Program-made: the position numbers and the translations under genes
In this document: positions 45,241 through 58,348 of the stretch, piece after piece
Layout: the number at the start of each line of letters is the position of its first letter
Position numbering within the stretch: position 1 is the stretch's first letter
Notes under the pieces: generated by a model
Databases searched by the model: none
The model's input: only the letters and a program-made list of their open reading frames with translations
Told to the model about the DNA's origin: nothing
Assembly (NCBI RefSeq): GCF_029867415.1
Contig: NW_026705214.1
Location: forward strand, 124,001-188,000
Reading direction: 5' to 3'
Source: Vicia villosa
Lineage: Eukaryota > Streptophyta > Magnoliopsida > Fabales > Fabaceae
DNA length: 64,000 nucleotides

Positions 45241-46963
45241 TCCTTAATTTTTAATACTTGTTTCTTTTCTCTTTTCTTTTCCTTTTCATTTTCATATTTT
45301 ATTTCTTTTGCTTATTTGTTTATTTTATTTGATTTCTTTTCTGATTTTATTTTATCACATTAAATATTAAAAACTAAAAAATAATTCACTTTATTTTTAT
45401 CAAGCTTTGATTTTACTTTGTTAAATAAAAAAAAGTGTTTTAGTTTATTTAAAAATATAAGGTCTTGATTATTTCTTTGCCTAACTATGTTTTATGACCA
45501 TCATGATAACCTGGATACTTTGATTTATTTACTTGAGTGTGATGTTTTATTTTAAATATTTATACCATGTTTATTGATGTTTAATTCCATAAAACATGTA
45601 TGATTCTTTTGTTTGTCACTCTAAGTAAATGTTGAGACTTCTATGGTTTTATGGTATGATCGTTGAAGTATCTGATGATGTGGTTGTCTTGATGGTGTGC
45701 CTTTGATTCATGATAAGTTAGGGTTTGTAGCTTAAGCTTGTATGATTATCTTTTTGGCTTATATACATGTTATTTCCAAATTAGGATTTTGATTCTCACT
45801 TTTTGTGTGTTTGATCCTTGTTACTACCTTATATGATTGTATGATCCTAAACCGTAATCTATGCTTGTAGATTGTGTGAACCTTAAATGTTTGTGCTTTG
45901 ATCTTGTTTGTTTGAAATTATTAAGGTTGCCTTATATTAGTGTTTGTATTTAATCCAAGGAAAGGACTATAGTGTTGACTTACTAGTCATACACTTGTGT
46001 TTTCCTTTATAGCTTATCCATATTGATTCACATTTGTTCGTTACCTTTGTATGATTGTCTTTGTCTGTTTGTTTACTTGTTAAACCTTTAAATCCTAATT
46101 TCAAACTTTCACCACTTTCATTAAAAACTTTGACTTCATGTCATTGCATTTTTAAAGCTTTTTTTTCCTAAATAAATGCTTCAATATACTTAAGCATACT
46201 TAGAATTCTTTCAAAAATACTAAAAACAATTTAACCTCATTCAAATCATCTTGCTACTTTGTCTTTTCAATTTTAAAACCCTTTCATAAAAGATTAGACA
46301 TAAGTCATCTTTACAGTTGAGATATAATCTCATATCCCATAGTAATGATTCAAATATCTTTTAATCTTTTCCACTTAAGGAGTTAGTTGACATACTTGTT
46401 GATCTTTATATCAAAGTTGGAGCCCTTCCCTTTATAAGTGATGCAAAGATGTCCCTTATCATTACTTGTGGTGGTTTAGTTGTGTATATCTCTCTTTAAG
46501 ATGACAACTTATCTCTTTTATTAAAATCAATCAACAAATATTTTGTTATTTTTACCATGAACTACAAGGTTTTGATCCTTGATTGGTACGTAGGTATAAG
46601 AATTTATGTCTTTCCAAATACTATAATATTAAAAAAAAAAAATTTCTCATCCCCCCCAATCATTTGAAAACAAACAAAACAATAGCATTTATATAGATAT
46701 AAACAAGAGATTCCTATAGAGTACTATAGACACATAGGGTGCTAATACTCTCCCTTTGTATAACCAACCCCCGAACCTTTAATCTCTTCTTTATGCATTG
46801 TTTTTAAGCTTGCTTTCACTTTAATTTGCTTATTTACATTGCATATATACTTAGGGTTTTGGTCTTTTCCCTTTTCCTTGGAAATAATAAAGTTTGGTTG
46901 TGACTTCTTAAATTATGAGTCAAGCTTAATCAATAGCTTGGTCTCCGATTTTTCATCGCGACA

Positions 46964-47634
46964 CTTAAAATATTTTAACTGGTGAATAATAGAATACTTA
47001 ATACACAATCCACTGTTGCTTAAAAGCTCATGAGTGATTGACAATGAATAATATAAAATCAGTCAAACTCTTATTATCAAAGAGATAAAATAGTGGATGA
47101 CAATGAACAAAGAACAAAGAACAAACTAAAATCCTAAACCCTTATCTCATGCACACGGCTTCTCCAAGTGCTTTTTGGTCATGAAAATCCTTATAAAGAG
47201 ACTCTTGTAGTATGGGCTTGAACTCTTCACGCAAATCAAATTTTCCAATTGTAAATCTTCTGCAAAGTCTTGTCCACAAAAATAGGAACAAATCTACAAA
47301 GTTTCCTAAAAAGTCTCTAAGTTCCTTTTTATGAAACCAAATCAAATCAGCATTATTCCTAAATTATTATTCCTTGGCTACGACCATATGAGAACTAAAA
47401 TAATTTAAAATCTCATATTTTAAAAAGAAATCTTCCAAGATTTAAAAACTTGAACTTTACCGATGTTATAGTATAAAATTTTACGACATATTTCAGAACA
47501 TTTGTCTTCTGAGATGTCTTACCTACATGTCAAGACATCTGTCATAACATCTTGTTGTGAACCGTGTTTTAGCAAAATTGTTGCCAATCATAAAACCATA
47601 GATATACCATATATATATATATATATATATAATC
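46964..47634. other. Intergenic stretch without a recognised gene
   Basis: Mixed AT-rich DNA. A minus-strand 67-codon ORF (47142-47345) has no motif. Ends with a short (AT)n at about 47611-47630. Confidence 0.5.
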
Positions 47635-47952
47635 ATAACAAGTGTGAAATTTTTTACCCATATATCAGCGAATTAACTCTTACTTCTTGACAGTATCGTC
47701 GTATCTTTCATAGCAAAACTGTAGCACCCATTTTTTTCCCTGTTCTTTGTTACTAGCTTTCCTATTCTAGAGTATAACCGTAAATATTGTTCTGAATACA
47801 TAAAGGTATTTTTCTTCTTCTTCTTCTTTATTCTCTCATTTTCGTGTATGCTGTTTTTATGTTTCACATGATTTTCTTCTTGTTAGATAATATATGGTTT
47901 TTTAATTGTTGTATGTTGTTGATATATGGGTAAAAAATTTCACACTTGTTAT
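47635..47952. repeat. Perfect 33-bp inverted repeat, arms 47635-47667 and 47920-47952
   Basis: The two arms are exact reverse complements over all 33 bases and lie 252 bp apart. A Tat-like LTR start (47720) falls between them. It may be a small foldback element or an inverted duplication. No gene. Confidence 0.85.
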
Positions 47953-48439
47953 CTGCACTTAAAATCCAATTTAGTCACGGTTTGTCAATTTCTAACTTGA
48001 ATCAAATTACGTCATTCATGCATCATTGATGTTATTTGGTTGCATAATTGTGCTTGTGTTAATGTATAGAATGTTTCTGGGTTATTTAATTGGATTTTAA
48101 GTACAGGTTTAATGTTCTGCCATTGTTAGGTTTCAGAGCTTCGAATTAGGGTTTTTAGTTTGAGGATAAGTTAGGTCAAATCGTGGGCACCATTGTGCTT
48201 AGGGGATCCAAACGAATCAATCCATGGCTTAAGTTATGATTTTTATCTTGTGTATAGTGTTTTAATATGAGCAGGACCTATAGCATCGAACGTAGAACCG
48301 TAGCTAAGACCCAGGTCTAAGACGATGGCTGGGTGAGGAAGATGAAGACGTGTCAGCGTGCTGTTGGGTGATTCAAAATTCGCGCGCGTTTTCTATTGAT
48401 ACTCCAGGTTGCATACATATTAGTTGATGCACGTTTGTT

Positions 48440-48520
48440 TAACAAGTTGCTTGCATGGTTTATTTGGCGAAGACATCAGGTGAGTCAGGGGGCGTGGGTT
48501 CGATCCCTCGCTCTTACATA
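48440..48520 (+). ncRNA. Third tRNA-like module
   Basis: A-box-like tggtttatttgg (48456-48467) and exact B-box ggttcgatccc (48497-48507), 41 nt apart. Sits in the Tat-like LTR, same strand as the other two. Confidence 0.4.
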
Positions 48521-48822
48521 TATTTTTTATGAAATACTTGTGTCTTGATCCAATGTGTAGCATCTTTGGTGCCTCATGGTATATCATCAGATCAGAGCCT
48601 TTGAATTCCATCAAGTCCAGATCCAACGCCCACCAAGCTGGAGGTGCAGCATGGAAACTCACAAGCCCACCACACAGAATCAACATCTGGTTTCAATTTC
48701 CTTCTATTTCTTTTAATTGTTTTTTTTCTATTTTTCTTTTCTTTTTAACCTAAATTTTTGTTCTAAAAACTTTTTTTCTTTAAAAATAAAAGAGGAACCT
48801 CAAACTTTTTTTTTACAATTAA

Positions 48823-48918
48823 TTTTATTAATTTAGGGTAATTAAATTAATTAGTTTTATTAATTTAGGGCAATTAAATTAATTAGTTTTATTAATTTAG
48901 GGTAATTAAATTAATTGG
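48823..48918. repeat. Three tandem 32-bp AT-rich repeats
   Basis: Units at 48823, 48855 and 48887, each ttttattaatttaggg followed by yaattaaattaatt; nearly identical. Confidence 0.9.
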
Positions 48919-49263
48919 TTTTAATTAATAGGATAAGTGAATTAATAGGGTTTTTTAGGTTTATTAATTTGTTTTTTTTACTAATTAGGATTATAATTAA
49001 AATTGATTTTTTTAATTAGGTAATTTTAGGCTTAAAAATGAATTTTAGCCTTAATCCAAGAAACCCTAGAAACCCCTAAAAATGTAGGTTAGGTAGGTAT
49101 CGTCCATTAACTTGTTTTAGGTTTACACTTGGTTTTTATCTTAAGCTTTTCTTAAACCTTTTTATTTTCGTTTCGATTCTTCGAGTTTATACTGTCTTAT
49201 TCATCGTACTTGCCTTGGGTTTGTAATAGTAATTAGGTAAATTTTATTTTCTGTTTATTATGA

Positions 49264-49460
49264 TTGTAACTGCCCCAAAGACTTGTAATAGTCTGGGGTT
49301 TTATTTTCGCCTCAATTCTTCATTATTATTGTAACTGCCCCAAAGCCATGTAATAACGTAGATTTATATTTCTGCCTTTTATTTTCCACCTTCCCCGGTT
49401 TTTGGTTTTGTAATTCCCCCTCCCCGAAGCCTTGTAATAGCGTAGGTTTTATTTTCTGCC
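49264..49460. repeat. Degenerate triple repeat in the Tat-like LTR
   Basis: The motif tgtaactgccccaaag...tgtaatag...ttttattt...tgcct occurs three times at roughly 60-100 bp spacing (near 49265, 49333 and 49410), with drift between copies. Confidence 0.7.
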
Positions 49461-51724
49461 TTTAATTTCCATGCTGAAATTAACTGTGATATTAATTGTT
49501 AGAAATTGAATAGGATTGTATGGTAAGACTAAAAACAACCTAGCATAACCCTAATTTTCAGGAGTAAATTAATCAATCACTTTGTTGCACACACTCACCT
49601 TTAGGGTAATCCTCTCTTATGTTTCCTTTTCAATTAAATAGTCAAGTCCCTCGGATGTAGGGATACCTTAACCTGCTGCCTACGAATAAAAAATCATCAT
49701 ACAAAGATCTCGTCCCTCAATGTTGCCTATGATAAGTGATCTTGATGATAGTCCCTTTCGAATGCTAAGGTATCTCTACTAGTTTCCTTTTATGACTATT
49801 CTCTTCAATACATAGGACTTCCTACCCTTCTTATGGTATGGATAGCCTTATGGAAAACGATGACCCTCGATGACCCGATCACATCCAATGAAAGGACTTC
49901 CCACTAACTAATGGTGTGGATAGTCTCTTTCCCTTAATGAAAGGAAAAGAACAAGAAAGACTAGCTTAGGGTAGGTATCTTTTAATTGCTTGCTCATAAA
50001 AAATTCAAAATTACTTTTCATACACCTCTTTTCAAAACGATTTTAAAGGCTACACTTATTTACAAGTTAAAGTCCTTTTTCAAATCTTTTTCTAAACATA
50101 CACTACACTCTTTCAAACAAAACAAACAATTCAAAAGTGAGTTAAGCAATTAAGAGCCCATGGATAACCATGGATACAAAGGATGCTAATACCTTCTCTT
50201 TGCATAACCTACCTCCCGAACTCAATCTCTTTCAAAAAGGTCTTTCCTGTTCTTTTAGCCTTTCCTAATTGAATAAAATAAAAGTCGATGGTGACTCTTG
50301 CTATCCGCAATATTTCAAAAAGTCAGTTCTCCCACCGTATTACAACGTGTCATCATGTCCATCATGAGCTATCCCAAAGTCTCAAGGGTTGCAATTTGAC
50401 AAAATTCGAGGTTTGATTCAACTAGTCAATAATTCATCTAGTACACAAAGTCAACAATTGAATTTTTAGTAATTAAATTGGGTCAAACATGAGTTTGTTA
50501 AGAACATTTTCATTATTTTATGATTATTGATCCATATTTGTCACAAGAAATCAAGAGAATCAAGAAATCAAGAAAATTAGGATTTTAATAAATTTCTAAG
50601 TCCACAAAAATCATTGCAAGAGTCATGTCTCTCCCATTCTTTGTTCAAATTATGCAACCAATGTATAGAACTAGAGATCTTGCTTCCTACTACAACTTTG
50701 TAGAAGAAATATTTTCAATTTGAATTTTGGATTAAAAGTTATGAAAGGGAGAAAGTTCATGGTTCAATGTTGGCAAAAATTCAACACTTAGTGAAATTTT
50801 GTAAAGTTCCAAATCATTCTAAGTGCTTGACTTTGAAGGAAGTTTACATGATGAACTAGGGATCTTTTAAAAATATTACCAACATGAAAATTGTTCTTGG
50901 ATCTTTCCTCTTTCCATTGATCTCAATAAGTTAGCATTTGAGTGAACATACATCAAGATATGACCATTAGAAATGAGTCACTTGAAGTTGTCAACATGGC
51001 AACACCAAGAAAATTTCTGAAGTTATTCAAGTCAGCTTGATGTCTTCACTTCAAGGTGGATTTACACATTGATCTAAGCCGTGTTTCAAGATATCTCCAA
51101 CATCGATCTTCTTCTCCTTCATTTTCTCTTTATGATGATAACAAGTTAAAGTGAAATGATGATGTGAGGAGTGAGTTATGCATGAGAAAATATGGCATCA
51201 TGGACATGGATTACAAAATGGTTGCATGGTGATTGTTTTATCATGAGTCAAAATATAAGGTATTTGCGTGAAGCTTGCAGCACCATACTAGTATACACAT
51301 CATACAGGTGCAGTTACCGTGCATAGATAACAATCTATGCACCATGCATAGATTATTATGGACCTTTGGATCATGGGATCAAATTTTAGACATCAATTGT
51401 TATTACTCAATACTTAATACTCACCATTCAATACTCAATACTCAATACTGGATTAAAAACATGATCCAATGGCTTATGTAGGCTTATGCATGCTGCATAA
51501 GTAAAATCCTTATGCATATTAGCCAAAGCCCACATCATACTATTTAATCCATATGACCATACAAAAGCTTGCATGCATGAAAGAAGAAATTGAAATTGCC
51601 ACAAATGCATGAGAGAATTTACCAAACTTGCACACTAAGTCTACATAAAATAATTAGCTCAAACTATGCTCATTACACCATATCAAATCACACTCTCCTA
51701 TATATTCATTGCTACTACACCAAA

Positions 51725-51728
<4 letters not shown>

Positions 51729-51776
<48 letters not shown>
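51729..51776. repeat. (TC)24 microsatellite
   Basis: Uninterrupted 48 bp of TC, followed by more CT-rich text. Resembles a CT-rich leader; the ORF through it reads Ser-Leu repeats and is not a gene. Confidence 0.97.
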
Positions 51777-51779
<3 letters not shown>

Positions 51780-54453
51780 ATTTTTCATACGCACACTAAA
51801 TATCTCAACACACACTCTCAACTCTCTCACTTATCTCTCCTCTAACCAGACTATAATAACCCTAACAAACTTTCTATCCTTCTCTCAACCATCATCAACT
51901 TCTAACAAGACTCACCTTTGCTACCTTCATTTCTCTCTCTCAGACAAAAACTCTAAGCTCTCAAGAAAATAGTGAACTCTATTATCTTTCTTCTCTCAAG
52001 AACAAATAACTACAAATCTGAATATTTCTAAAATTTTTGCTTGCAATCGTGCTGGAAATTTTCTTCTAAAGATCAAGAAGCAAGTTCTACAACTTTTCTC
52101 ACCGTTTTCGTGTGGATCCGAGGGGCAGTGGACCTACTCCACTAAGTAAGTTTTCCAAACTTTCAAGACCCCTCTTCATGCTAGGATTTCAGTATGGATT
52201 TAGTAGCATACATTGCATCTAAAGTCCTACAATCTTGTAGGCATGGTTTATATTTTTTCTTTGTGGTTGTTTTGATGAACTTTGATTAGTTAGGGCATAA
52301 GTTCGTATTGTTTTTCATGGTGATAGAGGTGATTTCACTGGAAACTAATGATAGATTTGAATTCTAATAAAACAACAAGTGGAACGCTCTTACGCTTTTT
52401 CAAAATGTTTGGATGTATTTGAGAAAGCTTTTTAGGAAAAATTTTAACCATGATTAAAAAATCAATGATTGATATAGCATGAAATTTTGGAGGCATCTTG
52501 ATATGTTTTGATAGACTTTGTTTAAGTCATCTTGTGAAACTTTGTTGTATGCCTAGTATTGGATTTTTGCTTGTGTCCATAAGGGGTTAAGGGGTGAATT
52601 TATGCAATATCTTTGGGAAATATTTTAGGTGTGTAAATAGGGATGTTTTAACATGCTTTGATGATTTTTGTGCAATCATTTGAATCCTTTTGGATCTTCT
52701 TTTGAAAGTGAACTTTTATGATGTATCTTATTGAAGATTGCCTATCTTGTTAACCTAGTTGTTGAGCATTGATACTTTAAATTTATCCATGCTTTGATGT
52801 ATGTTTGGTGTGAATCTTTAGGTCACATTAGAGGTCGTTCCTTGATGTTTTATTTATTATGTGTCATTTAATTGCCTAATCCTTTTATGGTGACAAAATG
52901 TGAATGTATGCCTAATTGTTAACTTGTCACTTGATCATTCTACTTGTGATATCTCTTAAATATTTAAGACATATTGCTATGTTGCTTCTTGAGTGTGTTT
53001 TTGCCTTATTGTGATATGTTTGAACCAATCCTTGGTCACTTTGATCATTTATATGACATGTTTTCTTAGAACTAGCTTTGTGAACCCAAACTTGTTAAAG
53101 TATGCCAAATCCTTGACTTAGTTTCTTGATGTCCGCTTACTTGAAACTTGGCTATGCTTTGAACCATGATTTAATGTTGCTACTTTTTCAAGTTTCTGCC
53201 TCATTGTGATTTTTTAATCAATATTTTGTCACTTTGATCATTTGGATAACATGCTTCATTGAACTAGTCTTGTGGATACAAGTTGTTGAATTGTGCTTAC
53301 TCTTTGACTTAGTTGCTTGATGATTGGATTCTTTATACTTTTCTAAGCTTTGAGACATAATTATGTGTTCAAGTTGCTTCCATGCTATAAAATACTTGTC
53401 AGTTTTTTTGAAACTTGCATGTATGATAAGTGTTAGAAGGTGGTTGTTACCTAAATGCTAGTGAACTAGTTGAATTGTTTGCTTGATATTTGTGAGCTTA
53501 TTTGTTGCATTGTTAGGTAAGGACCTTAAGGTGTTGATTAGATACTTGAATAATATATTTTGACACATATTACTGCTATGCCATGATTGTTTGATCACCT
53601 AAATGTTTGATGTTGTAACATGAACATGCTTAAGCTTTTAGCTTGTTGGTTTGAAACTTGATGTTGGTTGTTGAACCATATGTATGATTTGAATATCAAA
53701 ATGGTGTATATGATTCTTTGGAATCCTTTGAGCCAATGTTTGGAGTTTTAACATGTTGCTTGGGTAGTTACTTGAAGCTAGACTTAGGGATACAATTTGA
53801 ATGTAATTCACCTTAAAATTGTGAAGTGTGCTAATTGTGTTTGTAGCTTAGGCTTGTTACCTTATCTTTTTCATGTGATGCCTCTATGTTTAGGTTGAAC
53901 TTAAAGCATGTTAAGAGGATGTAATTTGCATATTTCAAGTTGTTTGATTGTTAAATCATGTTTGCTTTGCATATGTGTTTAGTGGTGCTAACTCTTGCAT
54001 TGCTATGCTAGTTTCTCACACCTTAGGGCTATGAATACCCTGTTATCATAGTTAGGTTGTTACTTTATTAATGTGAAACTAATAATGTGATTCTCAATCC
54101 TTCCTCCATGTTTGTAAATATGTTTAGATGTTTTGGTGTATGGATGCATGAACTCTTTTGAGTTTCATCTTTGAACTTTGTCATGATTTCTTAGGTAGTG
54201 ACTTTGTGATTGGCTATGATGTTCCTTGAATTTTAAGTTTTCAACTTGAGATTGTTTCTCTCCTTTCAAGATGCATGTTAATATTACTTTTTAGCATGAC
54301 TTATTGCTTTTCTATGTGCTACTTGTTGATGCCTTGATTAAGGTAAAGTATAATCCTTTGCATGCTTAGGATTGGGGGTGTGAACATTTAGTTCTTATGA
54401 TTGTTTGTTTGATTGATGAATCAGGATTACTTGTATGGATGTTTATTCCTAAG

Positions 54454-54618
54454 GTTCTAAGTCTTACTTGTTTAATTTTGAATTTTTTCTTGAGACTTGT
54501 TTAAGTACTCATAATGAGATGTTAATTTGTTGTTGGTTCTAAGTCTTACTTATTTATAATTGACTTTTTTCTTGAGACTTGTTTAAGTACTCAATATGAT
54601 ATGTCAATCTCTTGTTTG
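54454..54618. repeat. Tandem duplication of about 83 bp
   Basis: ttctaagtcttactt...ttcttgagacttgtttaagt occurs at 54454 and again at 54537 with scattered changes. Confidence 0.8.
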
Positions 54619-54639
54619 TTTGACGTCTTACTGGTTTAA

Positions 54640-56292
54640 GTATGACTCTGAAGACTCTGAAGACGTGGTTCTGAAGACTCTTAAGACTTCAAGTTCTAAA
54701 GACTCAAGTTTCTGAAAACAAATAGTTCTGAAAACCAAGGGTTGAAGACACTGAAGACGTGGTTATGAAGACTCTAAAGACTTGAAGCTCTGAAGAATCC
54801 AAAGCTTATTTTCTCTTCTTCCAACTCATGTTGTGAGCCTCTGAAGCTCAAGAAGAATAGAAGATAATGTTATGCAGTACAAGGTACAAGGTACAGACAA
54901 ATGTTTCGTACCACTACTAAGAAAGGATGGACATTGCATACTATCTTGTCTTCCACTATGATCAAGCCGTTGGAAATCAAAAGGATTTTCTTGCCCTCCA
55001 ATTTCTCTTTTGAGAAGCTATAAAAAGAAGATCAGTTCATCCAACAAAGTCGACGACAACTGAATAAGTTGTTGTTGCACTTATCATGATGCTAACTTTC
55101 ACACTGTCGTAATGGTTGTTGTCATTGCAGTTGTTAGTTGTTGCTTGTCTTGAATGAAATTCAACCAAAACAAATGGAGATAGAAGAATCAATGTATACA
55201 TAAAAGGAATAAAAATTCACAAGCCATTGATTAAGAAGTATCTAAAGAGAAGCTGAATCTCACGCCAATTAGAAATGCTACTGGGTTAATTAGTTGATGT
55301 TAATGCCTACGTTGATATGCAAAAGCTAATCTCAACAAGAAGATGAAGAATGAAGATCCTACAAGATGCTACTCAACTCGTATCACATACTTCTTGATGG
55401 AGATCAAAAGAAGCAAGGAGTTATTGCTCATAACTTGCTCAATGAAGAAGATGAAGAATGAAGAACACTATAAGATGTTACCCAACATATTATCATATAC
55501 ATCATTGTAGAACAATGTAATGAACACAAGAGTTGTTGCTCAGATTGTGTTTTAGTTCTAGGATTCTTTATATAAATTGCTTAAACATAAGATTTGTTGC
55601 TCATAATTATGTTAAACAATATGTGCTTAAATTATTTGTGTAATCTTCTTAATAGAAGGAATTATGTTAGAAAAAACCTTATCAACTGTATGTTGATGGT
55701 ATCTTGAGAGATCGAGTGAAGATCATAAGCTCAAAAAGACAATGATAATGCGTCATTATGGAAATCCTATTAGAAGACCGAGTGAAGGTCAAGACTCTAA
55801 TGAGGTAAATGAACGTTATATCTATTGAGATCACTGAACGGTTCATTTCGTTGTAGTTATCACTTGCTGGTAGCTTGTGCATTGTATTGTGAGTCACCAG
55901 TGGTTGCCCGTGCAAGGTTGTTAGTCATCGACGGTTGCCCGTGCAATTGTAATCAGTTTGGTTATAGTGGATTAAGACCTCGAGTTCAAGGATAAATCAC
56001 CTCGGAACGGTGGATTGGACTAGCTTGAGAATTTCTCAAGTGAACCAGAATATATCATGTGTTGTTTGCTTCTAGTTATTTTACTTGGATCATCATTAGT
56101 CAGAAGATAATAGGACTATGGTTTGGAAGAAAGCTCAATGTTTCTGAAAAACACTAAGTTTATGATAAATCATCAAAGAAAGCTTCTGATAAATATAAGC
56201 TTCCTAAGCTTCTGCGCAAGAAACCAAAGAAAGGAAATTTATTAAAAACCCAATTCAAACACCCTTTTCTGTGTTTTTCTCTACCTTTAGAA
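54640..56292 (+). mobile_element. Old Sirevirus-type LTR relic
   Basis: Plus-strand text near 55965-56050 (tagtggattaagacctcgag, ggtggattggactag, gtgaaccag) matches the reverse complement of the Sirevirus LTR at 27430-27520. 56245-56290 (attcaaacacccttttctgt, gtttttctctacct) matches its outer end. Contains gaagactctgaagac repeats near 54650 and a TATA-like tataaaa at 55019. Strongly diverged, probably solo. Confidence 0.6.
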
Positions 56293-57069
56293 TTTGCCCA
56301 TCCTACATAATAGGATAAATGTTTAAGGTCTCAATATTGAACTAGACAAGGGTGATACGATCAATGCCTTGTGTTCAATATAGACATAAGGGCAAAAGGA
56401 TAATCGTACACATAAGCATTATCACGGAAATATTTTTTATCAAATCACGTGACTTGGGTAGCAGTGATGTGTTGCTAGATATCGCTCACTGTTTATTGTG
56501 TTAAATGTGTGATTTAATATAATTGCCATCGTCGCGAAAACCTACAGAGTCACACACATAAGGACAGGTTGATGAGAAACTGAGTAAGTAAGGAACACCG
56601 TAAGGTACGGTGCACTTAAGTGAATTTGGAATGTGGTAAGGTACCACACGTTTAAGTGATATACGGCTTAATTGGGCTTTTAGCTGGAAGCATTAATTGG
56701 GCTTTTAGCTTGTAGCCCACACAAGTGGTTCTATAAATAGAACCCTTGTGCTGAAGCATTTCACTTGATGAAAATTCGGTCTGAGAAATCCTAGGCGTAT
56801 TTTCTTCTCTTTCACTCAAAGCCTTCATTTGTATCAGCTAGCATTGAGACTAAAGGGATCTGTTCGTGTGGACTGAGTAGAGGTGTTGCTCTTCATCAAC
56901 ACTCGTGATCACTCTTACGATTCGACATCAAAAGTTTCAATCGCCACAAGAGGTAACCATTTCTATCACTGATCATGCTCATTCGTAAGGATCACTAAAG
57001 GAAAATTTTAATTTCCGCTGCGTATTAGATTGCAATTTTCCTTCAATTTTAAGTAACACATTTTCAACA
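56293..57069 (+). mobile_element. Copia-type LTR relic
   Basis: TATA box tataaata at 56732 follows a 25-bp repeat of taattgggcttttagct. Downstream is a typical Copia leader and the 3' end (aatttccgctgcgtatta ... cattttcaaca at 57069). The left border lies where the old Sirevirus LTR ends but no clean TG start is seen. No internal region follows, so it is a solo or truncated LTR. Confidence 0.45.
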
Positions 57070-58040
57070 GCACTCTACATAACAACGCCAGGACCTGCGT
57101 AATTATATATATTTTCCACCATTGTTAAATACCTTTTTTGTAGTAGTGATAAAAAGTCAACTTAGGTTAACACTTGCATCATTAAGAAGTAAAAAATAAC
57201 TTAAATCGCATTTCGTGCATTTTATTTACTTTTACCTCCTTGTGCATTGTGTGAAATTAATCAAAATCCAATCTAAATGAAATTTCAGATCTACCGACTG
57301 ACTGATAAAAGCAATTCGACAATGTGTATAAAATTAACAGAAAAAAAAAAAGAAAAAAAGAAAAAGCAATAGAAATAGAAAGAGAATCTTCCGTCTCCTT
57401 CTCCATCACGTATCCCCCCACCTTCTTCTCCCCTCTTCACCATTCTTCACTCAAACACCCTCACAAGTCACAAACCTCACTGCTCCATCACTAAACACCA
57501 TCACCAGACATCATAATAATTTTATTTTATACACATCATAATAAATCTATCAATCTTATTTATTTTATTATTATTTAATGAAATAATCAATCTCAATCGA
57601 ATTCAACAAAATCAACTAAGTTGAATTATTTTATTTTTTTCACAATCAACTAAGTTGAATTAAACCATAAAAAAGAGTAATCATTGGTCTTCATAATGAA
57701 AAGACTTAAAAAATTTCATTCATTAACAATTGAATCCAACAAAATCAATTAAGTTGAATTAGAAAAAAAATAATGCCTACTTAAATAAAATATTGTCAAA
57801 TATATTAATGATGACTAAGATTTATGTCTTGAATATACATCAGTTGAAATACTTAACTTTTATTATATATTTAAATAGTTAATGTCAATTTAATGAAAAA
57901 AAATCAATTAAAGTGAATAATGCATAGATATAAAAAATTTCAACAAATTATCATTGAGTAAAATATGTGATTCCTCCTTTAACAAAAAGTCAATTAAATA
58001 TTTTTAAAGAAATATAATTAAAAAGAGATATCAAAAGAGA
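57070..58040. other. AT-rich intergenic DNA
   Basis: No gene recognised. ttttttgtagtagtg at 57134-57148 resembles a CACTA-element end. 57365-57500 is a C/T-rich, leader-like stretch. aatcaactaagttgaatt recurs near 57609, 57646 and 57745. Confidence 0.45.
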
Positions 58041-58348
58041 CGATTTTCGGTAGAGACGATTTCCGGTAACCGGTGGCCGTAAATCGGCGAGCTTCTCTCC
58101 GTTGGATTTCTTAATAGTTTTCTAGAAAGGGATCACTCATCATTTTGTCTTCGGTTTAAATTCCTGGATTTAGGGCTCAGGGACCTTGGCAAGAAGGTGA
58201 AGTTTGATTTTGATTTAGGGCTATTAGGTTTTCTCTCTGTGTTTTCTGTTAAGTGCTTATAGGTTTTCCTCTTTGCGTCTCCTGTTAAGTTACGAGTTTC
58301 GTTGTTCGTTTGGTTGTGTGTTCTCGCATCTGTTCTTCTTATTCGACC

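Larger units (their letters stand above)
43639..46963 (+). mobile_element. Right part of the Tat/Ogre-like LTR relic
   Basis: Resumes after the ttgtt target copy. Near 46730-46790 it has ggtgctaatactctcccttt...ataaccaacccccgaacc, a block typical of the 3' end of Tat/Ogre LTRs and also present near 50185-50220. It ends near 46963 with catcgcgaca. With 25060-25835 it makes an LTR of roughly 4 kb, in the Ogre size range. Two tRNA-like modules lie at 45011 and 45165. No coding frame. Confidence 0.5.
47720..50344 (+). mobile_element. Tat/Ogre-like LTR relic
   Basis: Starts TGTAGCACCCATTTTTTTCC and probably ends ccaccgtattaca at 50344. Diagnostic 3' blocks are gtccctcaatgttgcctatg, gatgctaataccttctcttt and ataacctacctcccgaac. 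Contains three repeats of a gtaactgccccaaag module (49264-49460), three 32-bp repeats (48823-48918) and a tRNA-like module (48440-48520). No target duplication matches. Coding capacity is nil. Confidence 0.5.
50345..54630 (+). mobile_element. Further Tat/Ogre-like LTR-derived DNA, 5' truncated
   Basis: 50380-51100 parallels the other relics (aaatcaagaaaattaggatt, aagtccacaaaaatc, gaagttattcaagtc). Downstream is T-rich text with repeated cttgatcatt/tgaaccttga phrases and no coding frame, to about 54630. A (TC)24 tract and an 83-bp tandem duplication lie within it. Boundaries are uncertain and other elements may be mixed in. Confidence 0.35.

Noticed and set aside
48420..48686. 88-codon minus-strand ORF near the third tRNA-like module
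   Set aside because: No motif and not kept in related LTR DNA.
51709..51972. Ser-Leu repeat ORF
   Set aside because: Produced by the (TC)24 tract; no gene support.
57365..57500. C/T-rich stretch that looks like a gene leader
   Set aside because: No open reading frame or splice pattern follows before the LINE begins, so a gene cannot be supported.
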